This document shows positions 48,519 to 59,156 of a DNA stretch of 64,000 nucleotides, piece by piece. The position numbers and the translations under genes were made by a program. The notes beneath the pieces were generated by a model. It did no database searches and was not told the origin of the DNA. It saw only the letters and a program-made list of their open reading frames with translations. Each line of letters begins with the position of its first letter. The first letter of the stretch is position 1. Source of the DNA: Sporobolomyces roseus (taxonomy: Eukaryota; Basidiomycota; Microbotryomycetes; Sporidiobolales; Sporidiobolaceae); NCBI GenBank assembly GCA_016617785.1, contig JADILM010000001.1:620001-684000 (forward strand), in the 5' to 3' direction.

Positions 48519-50416
48519 ATGGAAGGTATCGCGATTACTGATCACTCTGGGTAAGTAGCTCTGCACTCTTGTCTTCTACGCCTAGCTAACGCAACTTCCC
48601 TACAGTCGGCGAATCCTTTCAACTCATTTCCCCTCTTCACTCCGAGCGAATCTAGCAATAGACGCTGCCATCGCATCTCCCAACCCCGTAATCTGGGTTC
48701 CAGGTACAAGGAATACTTCAACTAAAGCACACGCCCACTCATCAGATGAGTCGAGCGATGAGGAAGACGAGGAGGAACAACCTTGGAGGAGTGATGAACC
48801 CTCATCAACACTAGCTAGATCAGGCAATAAAGATGGATTGGCTGTATGCCAGGTAGTAAGAGGGACTGTGAGATATATCGCACCCGTCAAAGCAGATAGT
48901 GCGCAGCTCTACTTCCCTCCTCTCACTCCCTCCTCAAGTTCGCTGAACCTTTCTTCCCCTCTAGTTGACCCTTTGATCCCTTTGACGTTCTTGACGGAGC
49001 TGCACGAGGTCTTACAGAACTACATAGCGGGCACAGTATCAGAAGCGAGTCTCAAGGTACGTCTCGATTCTTCCTCATCTCGTAGTTGATTCGTAAAATC
49101 CTCATTCACTCGCCCGTTCTTGTTCCAATCAGGATAACTTCGATGTCGTACTCGCATTACTACAAGAGATGTTGGCGAACGGAAGACCTCAGCTCTCGCA
49201 GGCTTCACAACTGAGAGAATTGGTTGATCCTCCTTCTGCACTTCTCGCAAAAGTCGCTCTCAACGCTGCCAATGTCGCTGGGTGAGCCTCTATTACTCTC
49301 TATCTGTATGACTACTGCGTCTGAGCGCATGTGGACTCGTGTAGACTCGCTGTACCGATACAGTCAAACGCAAACGCTCTTCTCGTTTCTCCTCTCCCTT
49401 GGCGACGGCAAGGGATCAAGTACAATTCGAACGAGATCTGTAAGGCTCCCTTCACATCCCCACGATCGACCTCGCTCATCTGACCCTATGACAGATCTCG
49501 ACATGACTGAAACGCTCTCTTTCACTCTCGATCCGAATGGGAAACCCCTTAGCAGTTCAGTCTATGGCGATCTGAACTGTCGTTCTCGACTATCGGGAAT
49601 GCCGGATCTGACACTGTCCTTTACGGATCCTACTGTACTCGATGAAGCGCCTGCTTTTCACTCTTGCGTGAGGTACTCAAAATGGGCTAAAGACAAGGTC
49701 GTTTCATTCGTACCTCGTATGTATCCTCTCCTCGCTCTTCGATCTCTCGGACTCTCACTGAAAGTCGTCATCTATTCTTGATCAGCCGACGGAGCTTTCC
49801 AACTCCTCTCATTCCTTCACACTCCACCTCGAACCTCTCCCGCACTATCACTCGCACTTCTCCCCTTCTCCCTCACCTCCTCAATAACGCTCGGTTCCTC
49901 CGGTGGATCCTTCTCCCTCACTCTGACCTCCCGTGCTCCACCTTCTCGACCCCTAACCAATCTAATCATCCGAATCCCTCTCGCATCCGGTTCGAACGGT
50001 GTGACAGCAACGACTTCGGGAGGAGCTTACAAGAAGGACGAGGAGGGGAGGAGTATAGGTGGAGGTGCGGGACGGTGGGAGGTTGAGAGTGATCGAAGGG
50101 AAGGAACGGGGGGTGGTCAGACACTCGTTTGGAAAATCGATGAATTGGTTTCGACTGATCGACCTGCTCTTTTGACCGGTCAATATTACGCGTGAGCTCA
50201 AACATTCTCTCAGTCTCAGAGATGGCACTGATGGTATATTGTGCTTGCAGAGGAGAGAAAGCGAGGAAACCTCCATTCTTCACAATGACTTTCGATTCAC
50301 CTTCTTCTGGATTCTCGGGATTACGCATCAACTCTCTCAAAGTCGGAGGAGAGATGTACAGCGTGTACAAAGGAGTCAAGACAAAGGGGAAAGGAGAAAT
50401 CGAAGTCAGAACTTGA
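48519..50416 (+). CDS. APM3: AP-3 adaptor complex mu subunit
   Basis: Seven exons (48519-48550, 48606-49056, 49133-49281, 49345-49439, 49495-49716, 49786-50191, 50251-50416) give 506 residues. The longin-like N-terminus has an acidic Ser/Glu insertion. The mu-homology domain is marked by VYLDMTETLSFTLDPNG-like sequence, the family signature VYGDLNCRSRLSGMPDL, and FVPPDGAFQLLSF. Known role: medium chain of AP-3, which recognises Tyr-based sorting signals on the Golgi-to-vacuole route. The signature VYGDLNCRSRLSG separates AP-3 mu from AP-1 and AP-2. The 3' end is 54 bp from the end of the convergent GCD7 gene. Confidence 0.93.
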
Positions 50417-50470
50417 TAGCTCTACTTCTCGAGTAATTCGAAAATTGCAACAAGATTGCGATTTCAGTGA

Positions 50471-52295
50471 TCATGATGAACCGTACATATCGTTCAAGAG
50501 ACGATACAGTAGAGATGAAGGGTGTCCACCACTGTGAAATCGCGAAGTAATGTCAGCCCGACTTTGCCAGAAAAGGAGAGAAGAGAAAGAACCTACAGAT
50601 TCGAGATGTAAAGGTTGACCAATTCAGCCGAAACGACATCGTAGTAAGGGTTCAACACTTCCGTATCCTCCTCCTCTGCCATCCCTCCACTCAAGCTCGG
50701 AATTTCTGTTGATTTGAGCACCATTTCTGGACTACCCAAATCCCTCATCCCCCAATCTCCCTCTCCCAGGTAAACCGGACTAAACTTGAACATTCCCCCT
50801 ACTACTACCACTGGTACTCTCATTCGATTTGCGGCGAGACAGAGAGGGAGGGAACCGGAGATGGAGAGGAGTGCTCCGTCGGCGAGGATCAGGTGTGGAC
50901 CGAGGAGTACTTTCGAACAGCGAGGGAGAAGGGCAAAGATGTTGGAATCGGGAATGAGGATCGTAGGGATGTTGGCAGCTGATAAAGCCAAGGCTGTTTC
51001 TCGACCGGAGAATCTGAACGATGGGAGAGAAAGGTCAGTTTGAGGGAACGATGCAGATGAGGGAGGAATGGAAACCCACGAAGGAGCGGTTTCAGCTACA
51101 ATGACTGTGAACTTGCGTTTCCGTGCTGCGTTCTTGAGGAATGCTTCGACAGTTTTCGAATGTCCGATCGTAAGGATGAATTCGCTGTTTCGAGTTTGGT
51201 CGTGAGCAATTAGAGTGAAGACGTCAAAAAGAGAAGTGTTCACTCACCCAGAATGAATATGGTCTATTGACTGTTCTCCTACACTTCGATAAGTCATTTC
51301 CACCTCATCCATCAACTCCTGAATCGCCTCGATGAAAACCGGTTTCAAATGGAAACTCCTCTTCGAAAACTCCTCCTCTCTGATCGCGGAAGTATCGATT
51401 GTCGGTCTTGAGAACGCTGTAGGTCGCTGCAAGATCTGGGACGAAGAAGGGGATTGTTGTTTTGGAGAAGGAGGAGCAGAACTGGAGGGGGTCGATGCGA
51501 GGGACGTTGACGCTCTCGGTGTCACTTGAGGTACCCCTTCTGGTGTTGGCTTGTGTCCTAGCAAGTCGAACATACTGCTGAGTGCTCCACTCTTTGCTTG
51601 ATTGATCAGGTCGCGATCGTGGTGGAAGAAAGGTTCAGTTGGAACTCCTGCGACGGCGGGAGTTTGAGGGACGAGGGGAGTAGAAGGTGAAGAGGAAGGA
51701 GAGTGGGCAGCGTCGAGGTGGTTGGAAAGTGCGGTAGCGTATTCTTCTCGCATGAGAACGCAGATTCGACGACACATGTTGGTTACGACGAGTTCTACGA
51801 AATCAAAAATTTCATGTCAGCTCGTTTCCTTTTTACTGCTCCCGCTCGAGATTAACGCTTGCTCATCTCAGATCCTCCCTTCGATAGCCGAGGGAGCAAC
51901 CCGTCAAGGAAGGAAGGACAAGTTTGACTCACCTTTCGGACCCGCATCCTGCAACACTTTGCCAACCTCTTCTACGTGACTGATGAGCTGATCAAGCGAG
52001 TTGAACTTGGCACTTGCGACTACCTCCCTCAACAGTCGAATGACCTCTAGTGCTACTTGACGAGAACCAACAAGTTGTCTGATTTTGGAGAGGAAAGAGC
52101 TGTCAACGAGCGAAGAGAGCAAAAAGAGAGAGTGGAGCGTACCTCCTACGTAGCTTGACTGCTAGTGACTCTATCCTTCTGTGTACATTCGGTTTACTGA
52201 CTGATTCAGTTAACATTCCCTAAAGTTTAGATGAACACCAACAATTCATCAGCAATCAGTTTATTCAGCTTGTAGTAGCTGATAGAGCTCACCAT
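50471..52295 (-). CDS. GCD7: Translation initiation factor eIF2B beta subunit (GCD7)
   Basis: Seven exons (52295-52293, 52219-52143, 52078-51933, 51794-51248, 51184-51080, 51013-50597, 50531-50471) give 451 residues. It has the eIF2B alpha/beta/delta fold: KPNVHRRIESLAVKLRRRQ, HDRDLINQAKSGALSS-type linker, ILTIGHSKTVEAFLKNAARK, VLLGPHLILADGALLS, and the C-terminal NPYYDVVSAELV...GGHPSSLLYRLLNDMY. Known role: regulatory subunit of the guanine-nucleotide exchange factor for eIF2. The best start is an ATG that is itself the last codon before the first intron. A Ser/Pro-rich insertion sits in exon 4. The last intron hides an in-frame TAG that would truncate the protein if retained. Confidence 0.92.
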
Positions 52296-52480
52296 TATAG
52301 TTCTTGTAGCCTCTGGATTCGATTTCTGGCAGGCTTTGATGTAGACGGGAGGAGACAAAGGTTCGCTGCCGCAACTTTTCCCCTCTTGACTGGCTACCCT
52401 TCACTCACTAAAAATTGCTCTGCTTCTTTGGAAGTCTACCGCTAGTCAGAGAGCTCTGAGAATCGCTGACTCACTCCCAC

Positions 52481-53981
52481 ATGCTCGTTCTCTCGTGTCC
52501 GCTTCGCTCCTACCCTTTCTCTCTCGTCTCGTTTGTTTCTCCAATCTGTGTGCTCTGATTCTAGCAGGCTCTCGTCTCACAACCCTCAAGGCGCCAATCT
52601 TCGAAGTCGACCCACTTTGGTGCTGGCCACGCCGCGGAGTCTTTCGGAGGTTGTGAATGCGTTATCTCTCGTCGTTTCAAACTGCTTCCCTTCTGCCTCT
52701 TCCACTTCACCTTGTATGGCCGGTATATTCAGGCGCAGAGGAAACGGTCCGACCGTGCAGGAATTGTCGAGGGTAGAGATAGAAAACGGGGATTCGTGAG
52801 TTCTTCTAAAGCTGATCGACCCTGCTGCAGATAGACTAATCTAGTCGAGCGCTACGAACAGGGACGATAGCGTTCACTCTTACAAACCCCGCCGTCGCAA
52901 ACGGGATGCTTTCGTACCCGAGTCTCGTTTAGGGAAGGACCAGAATCCGGTTCGCTTTCTTTCTTTCTATTGCTCGCATGCCAAGCTGAACTTCATGCGT
53001 TCTATACTTGTGTAGAAGCGATGGCTTATGCCACTTCCCGACTCCGGGTACCTTAGCGATTACATTAGTCAGCAAGTAAGTCGACTCGACGAGGTATTCG
53101 GCTTGTCGTGCATCAAGTACTGACACTTTGCGAGTTGTCAAACAGCCTCAGATACACAACTTCAACCCGAAGGAACCGCACAATACGAATGAGACTACTG
53201 CATTCAGAATTCGTGTCCGTAACGAAGCGTATCGACAATATTGTGCTCAAATCGGAGACGCTTACTTTGATAAAGCAGTAGGCCTCTCTCATTTCCGCAA
53301 AACACATAGCCATGCACTGACTTGCATCGCGCTTCACAGTGTGCCTTTGCGAGTGGAGTACTGCCAGAATGGCAACAGTTTGTCAAAGGCAAAGATGCGC
53401 CGAACGATGAACACAATGTAAGTTGCTCGTTACTCGAGCTGCTCTCAGCATATCTAGTCTAACATCACGGCTCTTTTGCAGCTCCTCCGTCCTGTAGGCC
53501 CCGCCTTGCTCGCTTCCTCATTACGATGCATCGGTCAACGATTTCTGCTCTTCCGAAACAGGACTTGAGCAAAGAGCAACAATACGAGCGAAACCTAGCT
53601 GCGCCGGTCGACTATCTCATCTCGAAGTATCTACAAGCGGAAGACCTGCAAACGGAACCCTTCAACAACGCTCGACAGGTGCAACAAGCTCGAGAAGACC
53701 GCTTGTCAAAGATGGAGGAAATTCTCGAGCGAGCATCACACGGACTCCATGAGCTCAAACAGCAGGCGGTACCCAAGCGAATCTCCTATGGCTTACCCGA
53801 GATTGCGAGTCATTCGGTGAGTTCGTTTCCCACCGTACTCTCAGTGAAGCTGAGCAATAGCCTTTTCCAGCTTTTCGAAAACAACGTCGTACCAACTCAA
53901 GGCCAGGGAACTCGCACACCGTCAACTGGAAGTAGACACCACAGGTCGTCGGATCGATCATCCCCGACGATCGCTTGTTGA
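52481..53981 (+). CDS. Orphan protein C, all-phase-0 introns and a 12-nt exon
   Basis: Eight well-supported exons (52565-52795, 52845-52949, 53016-53075, 53146-53277, 53340-53417, 53482-53493, 53562-53816, 53871-53981), all multiples of three, encode about 327 residues. A first exon starting at the ATG at 52481 is likely but its donor is unclear. Features: a basic cluster (YKPRRRKRDAF), a globular middle (FRIRVRNEAYRQYCAQIGDAYF; GVLPEWQQFVKGKD) and a coiled-coil-like segment (RQVQQAREDRLSKMEEILE) near the C-terminus. I recognise no family. Exon 6 codes only for LLRP. The last 24 bp overlap the 3' coding end of the Hv1 gene on the other strand. Confidence 0.5.
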
Positions 53982-54902
53982 GCGACGACTTGGCAAGCGA
54001 GCTGGCGCCACAAACTGGCTCTCGACTTCTTCTTCTCCTTGACTATCCGTTCCCTGTTCCAATTCCCTCACTCTCCTCCTCAGTCTCTCTACTTCTCCTC
54101 TCCATTCTTCTCTCTCCGCTTCCCATCTTTCCCCTTCGATCGGACTCTCTTCACTCGCTCTCTTCCCTTGTTTTCTCTTTTTCCTCTTTTCTTCCTCCTC
54201 CTCGAATTCGTGTACCTCTTCCAGACTTGCCAACAGCTTTATCACTCTCCACAGTCTCAATATAATTAGTAACGAAGCTACCGACTCCAGTGGACCCTGA
54301 TTTTGGAATCACACTCGGGTCAGCTCAGCGTTTCGAAATGGTGAGGAAGCGTGAGATTTCGAACGAACCTGCGCGCCTACAGCGAGGATGAACGCTCCGA
54401 TTATCACAATCGCGTCAAAGAGATGTAGGAACCAATGTTCAGCGTGATGAGGGAGAGGGAGGTAGTAGGTGATTCCGAAAGCGAGCAAATCCGCTGGTAT
54501 CTCGAGAATGAAGAACCCTACAGTTTCGTTCATCTGTCAGGATGCGTCACACGCCGACGAGAGCGAAGGCGTACCAGTGATGAACAGCGAGAAATATTCG
54601 AATAGCTCGAGGATGACTGAATCTGAAGGACAGCTATTTGTGCAGATACAGCTCGAGTCCTTGAGGTAGTCCGCGAGGATTGAGGAGATCGAGAAGATAA
54701 ACTCGAGGCAACTGAGAGCGATAATAGCTGAGCCCGAATGGATCGTCAGCAACCTTTCGAAGCCCGACGAAGAGAGAGAAGCCTCACTCCAATGCCACTG
54801 AGAGGTATCGAGTGCGTGAGCGAGAAACGCTTGAAGCCGCTTGTATGGGGCGCCGTCGTTCGGAGGGACGAGGGGGAGATAGGGCTGTCGTTTCTCGAGC
54901 AT
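53958..54902 (-). CDS. Voltage-gated proton channel, Hv1/HVCN1 family
   Basis: Three exons (54902-54575, 54517-54369, 54296-53958) give 271 residues. Four transmembrane segments form a lone voltage sensor. S1 is about residues 55-80. S2 contains FFILEI (Phe112 and Glu115, matching the human charge-transfer Phe and Glu153). S3 is LFDAIVIIGAFILAV (Asp144, matching human Asp174). S4 is LLIILRLWRVIKLL (Arg173, Arg176, Lys179). The S4 RLWRV sequence is diagnostic. A long Glu/Arg/Lys C-terminus (about 190-250) is a predicted dimerising coiled coil, as in animal Hv1. Known role: voltage- and pH-gated proton exit through the plasma membrane. There is no pore domain, so it is not a cation channel fragment. 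The start chosen is the first in-frame ATG. Confidence 0.88.
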
Positions 54903-55272
54903 CACAGCAACATTAGAGAGGCAAAGCACGAGAGGCAACGCATCTGCCTTGTCTCGACTCGCTCCGGCAGCTCCGCGGTCAACATCCTGAGAGTCTAGAC
55001 CATCAAAGAACCTCGAAAGTTGGTCCGTGCAGATTCTGCGAAAATGTCTAAACCCGATCGTTCGTTTCTCCGTTCGACCCCTTTCGAATGCCTTATCTTC
55101 AAATGATCAGCTGACTGCGGTCCGGTTACTTCCCGTCAATTGAACGCCAAACCCTTGTTCCGCCGAGCAACGAAGTTCCTTTCGATTGTGAACTCTTTTT
55201 CTGCTGTTCTCTTCCTTTCTCGACACTCTTTCGACAGCTCTTTCAGAGAGACCGACTTTGGTTACGCTCAGA
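54903..55272. promoter_or_regulatory. divergent promoter Hv1 / 7-TM protein
   Basis: 370 bp between the two start codons. No gene or repeat seen. Confidence 0.4.
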
Positions 55273-57189
55273 ATGGATCGATCAATGCTAGATCAGACGA
55301 TCGCTCCCCTGGTGAGCAGAACCCCCCAAAATTGATTTTTCAAGCTTGTTGATTCCCTTTCTCTCTGGCCAGCTTATCGCAGTCTGCCTCTCGTTTCTCG
55401 CTGCAGGGGTCGTATTCGCTCTAGGTGAGCTACAAGAGGATCTCTATTCGACACCAACTTATGCTGACACTTCACAATCTCTTGCTCTAAACCCGACGAT
55501 CCCTTATTGATCTCCCTTCGCCTGTTCGAACTTAACATCTCTCGACGGTAGCAATGACATATTGGACCAAGTTCACGGACGATCACGCTTGGATACGCGC
55601 ATCGGTCGCTTTGAGCGTTTCATGGCTCGGCTTAGATACGATTTTCAACGTTCTCTGGTGAGTCTATCTTTTCCTGACCGGGCTCGATCAAGACAGTATA
55701 CTGATAGCTGGGAGATGTACAGGGCGTACGACTGGCTGGGTGAGCGTCTTTGATCGCTTATCTCGATTCGAATCCTGCGAAAGCTCATCCTCTCGCATTT
55801 TAGTCACGAATTTCCTTGATCCTTCGACTCTGATGCGCATGCCGTGGCAATTGACGGCTTACTGTATCACCATGTACGTTCATCCGTCCACTGACTGACC
55901 CCGTCTCACCCCTTTGACTGCTATTCGGCCTTTCCTTTGAACAGGCCTACCGCCGTCCTCGCTTCGCAAGCCTTCTTCATCTGGAGAGTGTGGATCATAT
56001 GTGGCAAGAAGAATCCACTCCTGGTGGTAGTCCTGACCTCGATCTGCCTAGCATGTTACGGTGAGTTCAGCTCATTCGTTTTCGGAAGACTTCGAAGCTG
56101 AAATCCCAGTTCATCCGCCGTAGGTATCGCAATCAGGATGGCGATCTTCTGCGCTCAACATGAAGAGCTTGCTTCGTTCGGAGAGCTACACAGCGTCAGC
56201 TGGGCTTGGCTTGCGGGAACTTTCGTCGCAGGTTCGACTATCCCTCCTTGTTCCTTTCCGTCCTCCGGACTGATCTTTAGTATCCTTCACACAATACAGA
56301 TGTTGGCATCACGTTCGTATTGGTCTCGCTCTCCCTCCTCTGTTCACGGTCTTGACGCTTTCGTTGGGGCCCATAGAGCGAGTGTCGTTTACTACCTCTC
56401 AATCCGACCTGCGAAATCGATGAAAGGTTCAGGCATGAGACCTCGAAGCTCGCTTTTGCAGAAGATTGTCGTTCGAGCGATTCAAGCGAACGCGCTTGCC
56501 GCTTTGTGTCAAATTGGAATGATCGCGTGAGCTCGACTTTCGATTAGTAATTGAAGTGGGACTTGACTCACTTTACGGAGACCTAGATTATACGCTCGTT
56601 TCCCGAATGGACTCACTTACACGATGCGAGTTGTTCTCTTATCGTTTTCCTGATTTGCGTGACATTTCTGAGCTGACGATCTTGATGGTTTGATCTGTAG
56701 TTTCGGTTTCATGGAGTCAAAGGTAAGGATGGAGCCGATGCAAACCCTGTGGCAAAGTGTACTGACCTGCTGAGTCCCTTGACAGATCTACATCGCTTCA
56801 TTCATCGCAACCCGCACGTTCAAACTTCCCTTTCTCGTTACCTACCTTGTCCTGAACCAAGTCTCACTCCTTGTTGCTCAGTGAACATTCGATCCGCCGT
56901 CAACCCTTCGAAATTCGATTCCTCTCACTCTAATCACGAGATCGCACTTCGCAGTTTAGGACTTTCTGATCGATCTCACCCTCACCCATTCCCAAAGAAC
57001 AACACAATCATCGTCACTCACGAAGTACACCATGTCGAGGAAGATGGCGAGTCCGAAGTGGGAGGAAGGGGAAGGAAGGGATCGGAGAAGAAGGGATTTG
57101 GGGATCTTGAAGTTCAGGTCAGACTCCCTGAGTTGGCGAGGAATCCTAGCTCGACGAAGGGTGACGTCGATGTGTACGGCTTGGCGTAG
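55273..57189 (+). CDS. Multi-pass (7-TM) fungal membrane protein, DUF6534-like
   Basis: Exons supported in frame: 55273-55311, 55373-55424, 55552-55657, 55723-55739 (17 nt), 55804-55873, 55945-56060, 56124-56231, 56300-56348. Next come candidate exons 56377-56526, one from 56587, 56701-56724, one around 56787-56830 and the last to 57189. The sequence gives seven hydrophobic helices: ending in LLIAVCLSFLAAGVVFALA, ALSVSWLGLDTIFNVL, MPTAVLASQAFFIWRVWIIC, LLVVVLTSICLACYGIAIRM, and FGFMESKIYIASFIAT near the end. The pattern (Trp-rich loops, FxIWRVW, SKxYxxSFxAT) is that of the DUF6534-type proteins expanded in basidiomycetes. Function unknown. The intron 56349-56376 would be only 28 nt, and I could not put the junction near 56620-56700 in frame. 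Confidence 0.65.
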
Positions 57190-58176
57190 GAATGGAGGGG
57201 AGAGGTCGCTGGTCGACGATAGAAAGGTGTTTGGTCTCGTTTGTGAGAAGTTTCAGTACCTGTCTGTGTCTGCGGAATAAAGTCAATATGTTCCGAGTTT
57301 GGAAGCGACTTGCGAGAGACGAGTCGAGACCGGAATCGAAAGATTGGCGGTTGAATTCGAGCGAGACTTCGAGCGATATTGAGGGATCGACGAGAGCAGA
57401 GAATCTTCTTCGAAGCGGAATCTTGGAGCTTGACGAGCAAGGAGCAGCAAGAGTGAAGTGCACCGACAGAGAAGTTTCCGAGCGAGACGAGGAGCGTGAT
57501 CGTTGAAGAGTCTTCGAAGAGAGTTGACGATTCGAAAGTCGATCTTCGAGATAGTCGGAACGAGAGTAACGCTTGTGAGTGGCACTTGGGGAGTCGCGAC
57601 TGATGTACTGGATTCGTTGAGTAGTAGAAGAGATCATCGTCTTGAAGAGTGAGCAAAAGCGAGAGAGGTTTGTTCTTCTTCGAGCGTGATCGAAACTTCT
57701 TGAGCTTGAAGGTCCGGAGAATCTTGAACTTGAGGTTGAGAGCGCCCAGGATCAGCTAGAATTCGTTTCAGCTGATCCCTTCTCCCCTAAATCCCAACCT
57801 TTGACTTCATCCATCATCAAACTTTGATCTTTTCGATTTCTTAACTAGCTTGGCCGATTCCTGGTAGCAACGATTGATTGAAAGCTCGTTCGTATAGTCA
57901 AGAGACTGCCTCGGAGCTTGATCGTGCTAGCGACTTGGGCTGAGAGCTAGTTGAGAGGTTGAAAGATCAAAGATTGATGAAAAGGGAGAAGGAAAAGGAG
58001 GGAGACAGGAGAGAGTGGTCGCTCTCTTCGAGTGTACTAGAGTTTGCTGTGCATTCAGGTGTAGATGCAGAACGATCGAAAGTGGGCTGGAGTGGATGGG
58101 AAGAGGGAGAAGAGATTGATGAGATCTTTGCCTTGTCTAGTGTCTTCCCTCTCCTGCAAGATTCATGCAATGTTGA
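57190..58176. other. intergenic, 987 bp
   Basis: 3' flank of the 7-TM gene and promoter of the BED gene. Overlapping open frames occur on both strands at 57150-57650 but have no start, splice or domain support. Confidence 0.35.
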
Positions 58177-59039
58177 ATGATGCAACCCGATGATCTATTC
58201 AACCACGACTACTATCCTATCGCCAGTACTTCTACTCAGCATTCGCAACTCGATCAACATCTTTACTCTCCCAATTCTCAACCTTTCGACTCACTTCAAG
58301 ATGACTATGGACTAGGAGATCTAGGCGAACTGCACGAGACTACTTTCGGATTGGGAGGAGAAGAACAGGAGGAGCAGGAGGAGGAGGAAGCAGATTCAAC
58401 TCCTGCGAGCACAACTTCAATCGGAGACGCAGCTAAGAAGAAGGTAACATAGGTCGCTTGAACTGGACTCTGGCTCATACTGACGCTCTCGTTCAATAGG
58501 GTGGAAGACCTAGAGATCGAGTATGGGAGTTGTTCGAAGGTGAGCTCATCCTTTCTCTCTTCTTTTCATTCAATTTCGCGATTAAAACTCTCCCTCACGC
58601 TACAGGCGATCGTACACTCGCAACCTGTCGGTACTGTGATTGGAAGAGTGAACATCCAAAGACTTTCGGGATGAGGGCTCACGTCAAAGCATGCGAAAAC
58701 GTTCCTCAAGACAAGAAACTCGAATTCAAGCAGCTGGAAGAAGCGAAACGGGAAGCGAAGAAGTCACAGAAGGATTCGACGGCGAGACCGAGGACTGTAT
58801 CGAAGGAAACGGCGGAAGCTGTGAGAGCTGGGATAGAGAAGAAGAAAAAGCTTGCGAAGGAGAAAGCTGCTCAAGAGGAGGAAAAGTTGAAATCATTCGA
58901 ATCTGCTCCTCCCGTTGCTGGCCCATCCTCTCCTCCGAAGAAACGAGTAAAGAGGGACCACCAAGCAACGAGTTCGGATGGAAGAGGTCAAGAGGAGGGT
59001 TTCGACTCGCTTCCTCCGACGACGACGACGACGAGGTGA
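58177..59039 (+). CDS. BED-type zinc-finger protein
   Basis: Three exons (58177-58443, 58500-58539, 58606-59039) give 246 residues. An acidic N-terminal region (Glu/Gln/Asp-rich, about residues 55-75) is followed by a BED finger: GRPRDRVWELFEGD, then TCRYCDWKSEHPK, then MRAHVKAC, giving C-x2-C...H-x3-C ligands and the conserved Trp-x2-Phe. The C-terminal half is Lys/Glu-rich helix with a PPKKRVKRD nuclear localisation-like signal. BED fingers bind DNA and are shared by hAT transposases and host regulators. No transposase catalytic domain follows, so this is a host-type regulator or a domesticated fragment (inference). Confidence 0.75.
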
Positions 59040-59156
59040 GTTCATGCGGAATTTGACGGAACGGACAAATCGGAGAAATTCATTGACTGACTTTCTCTCT
59101 CTTACTTTACTACTCGATCATTTGGAACCCTACAAATCGGCTGCGATAGGCTCAGA

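Noticed and set aside
50593..50595. TAG as the true stop of GCD7
   Set aside because: Removing the intron 50596-50532 restores the conserved GGHPSSLLYRLL end.
57114..57656. Long minus-strand open frame of 180 codons
   Set aside because: No ATG-led, spliced or domain-bearing protein results; Ser/Arg-rich reading is typical of shadow frames here, and it overlaps the 7-TM gene's 3' end.
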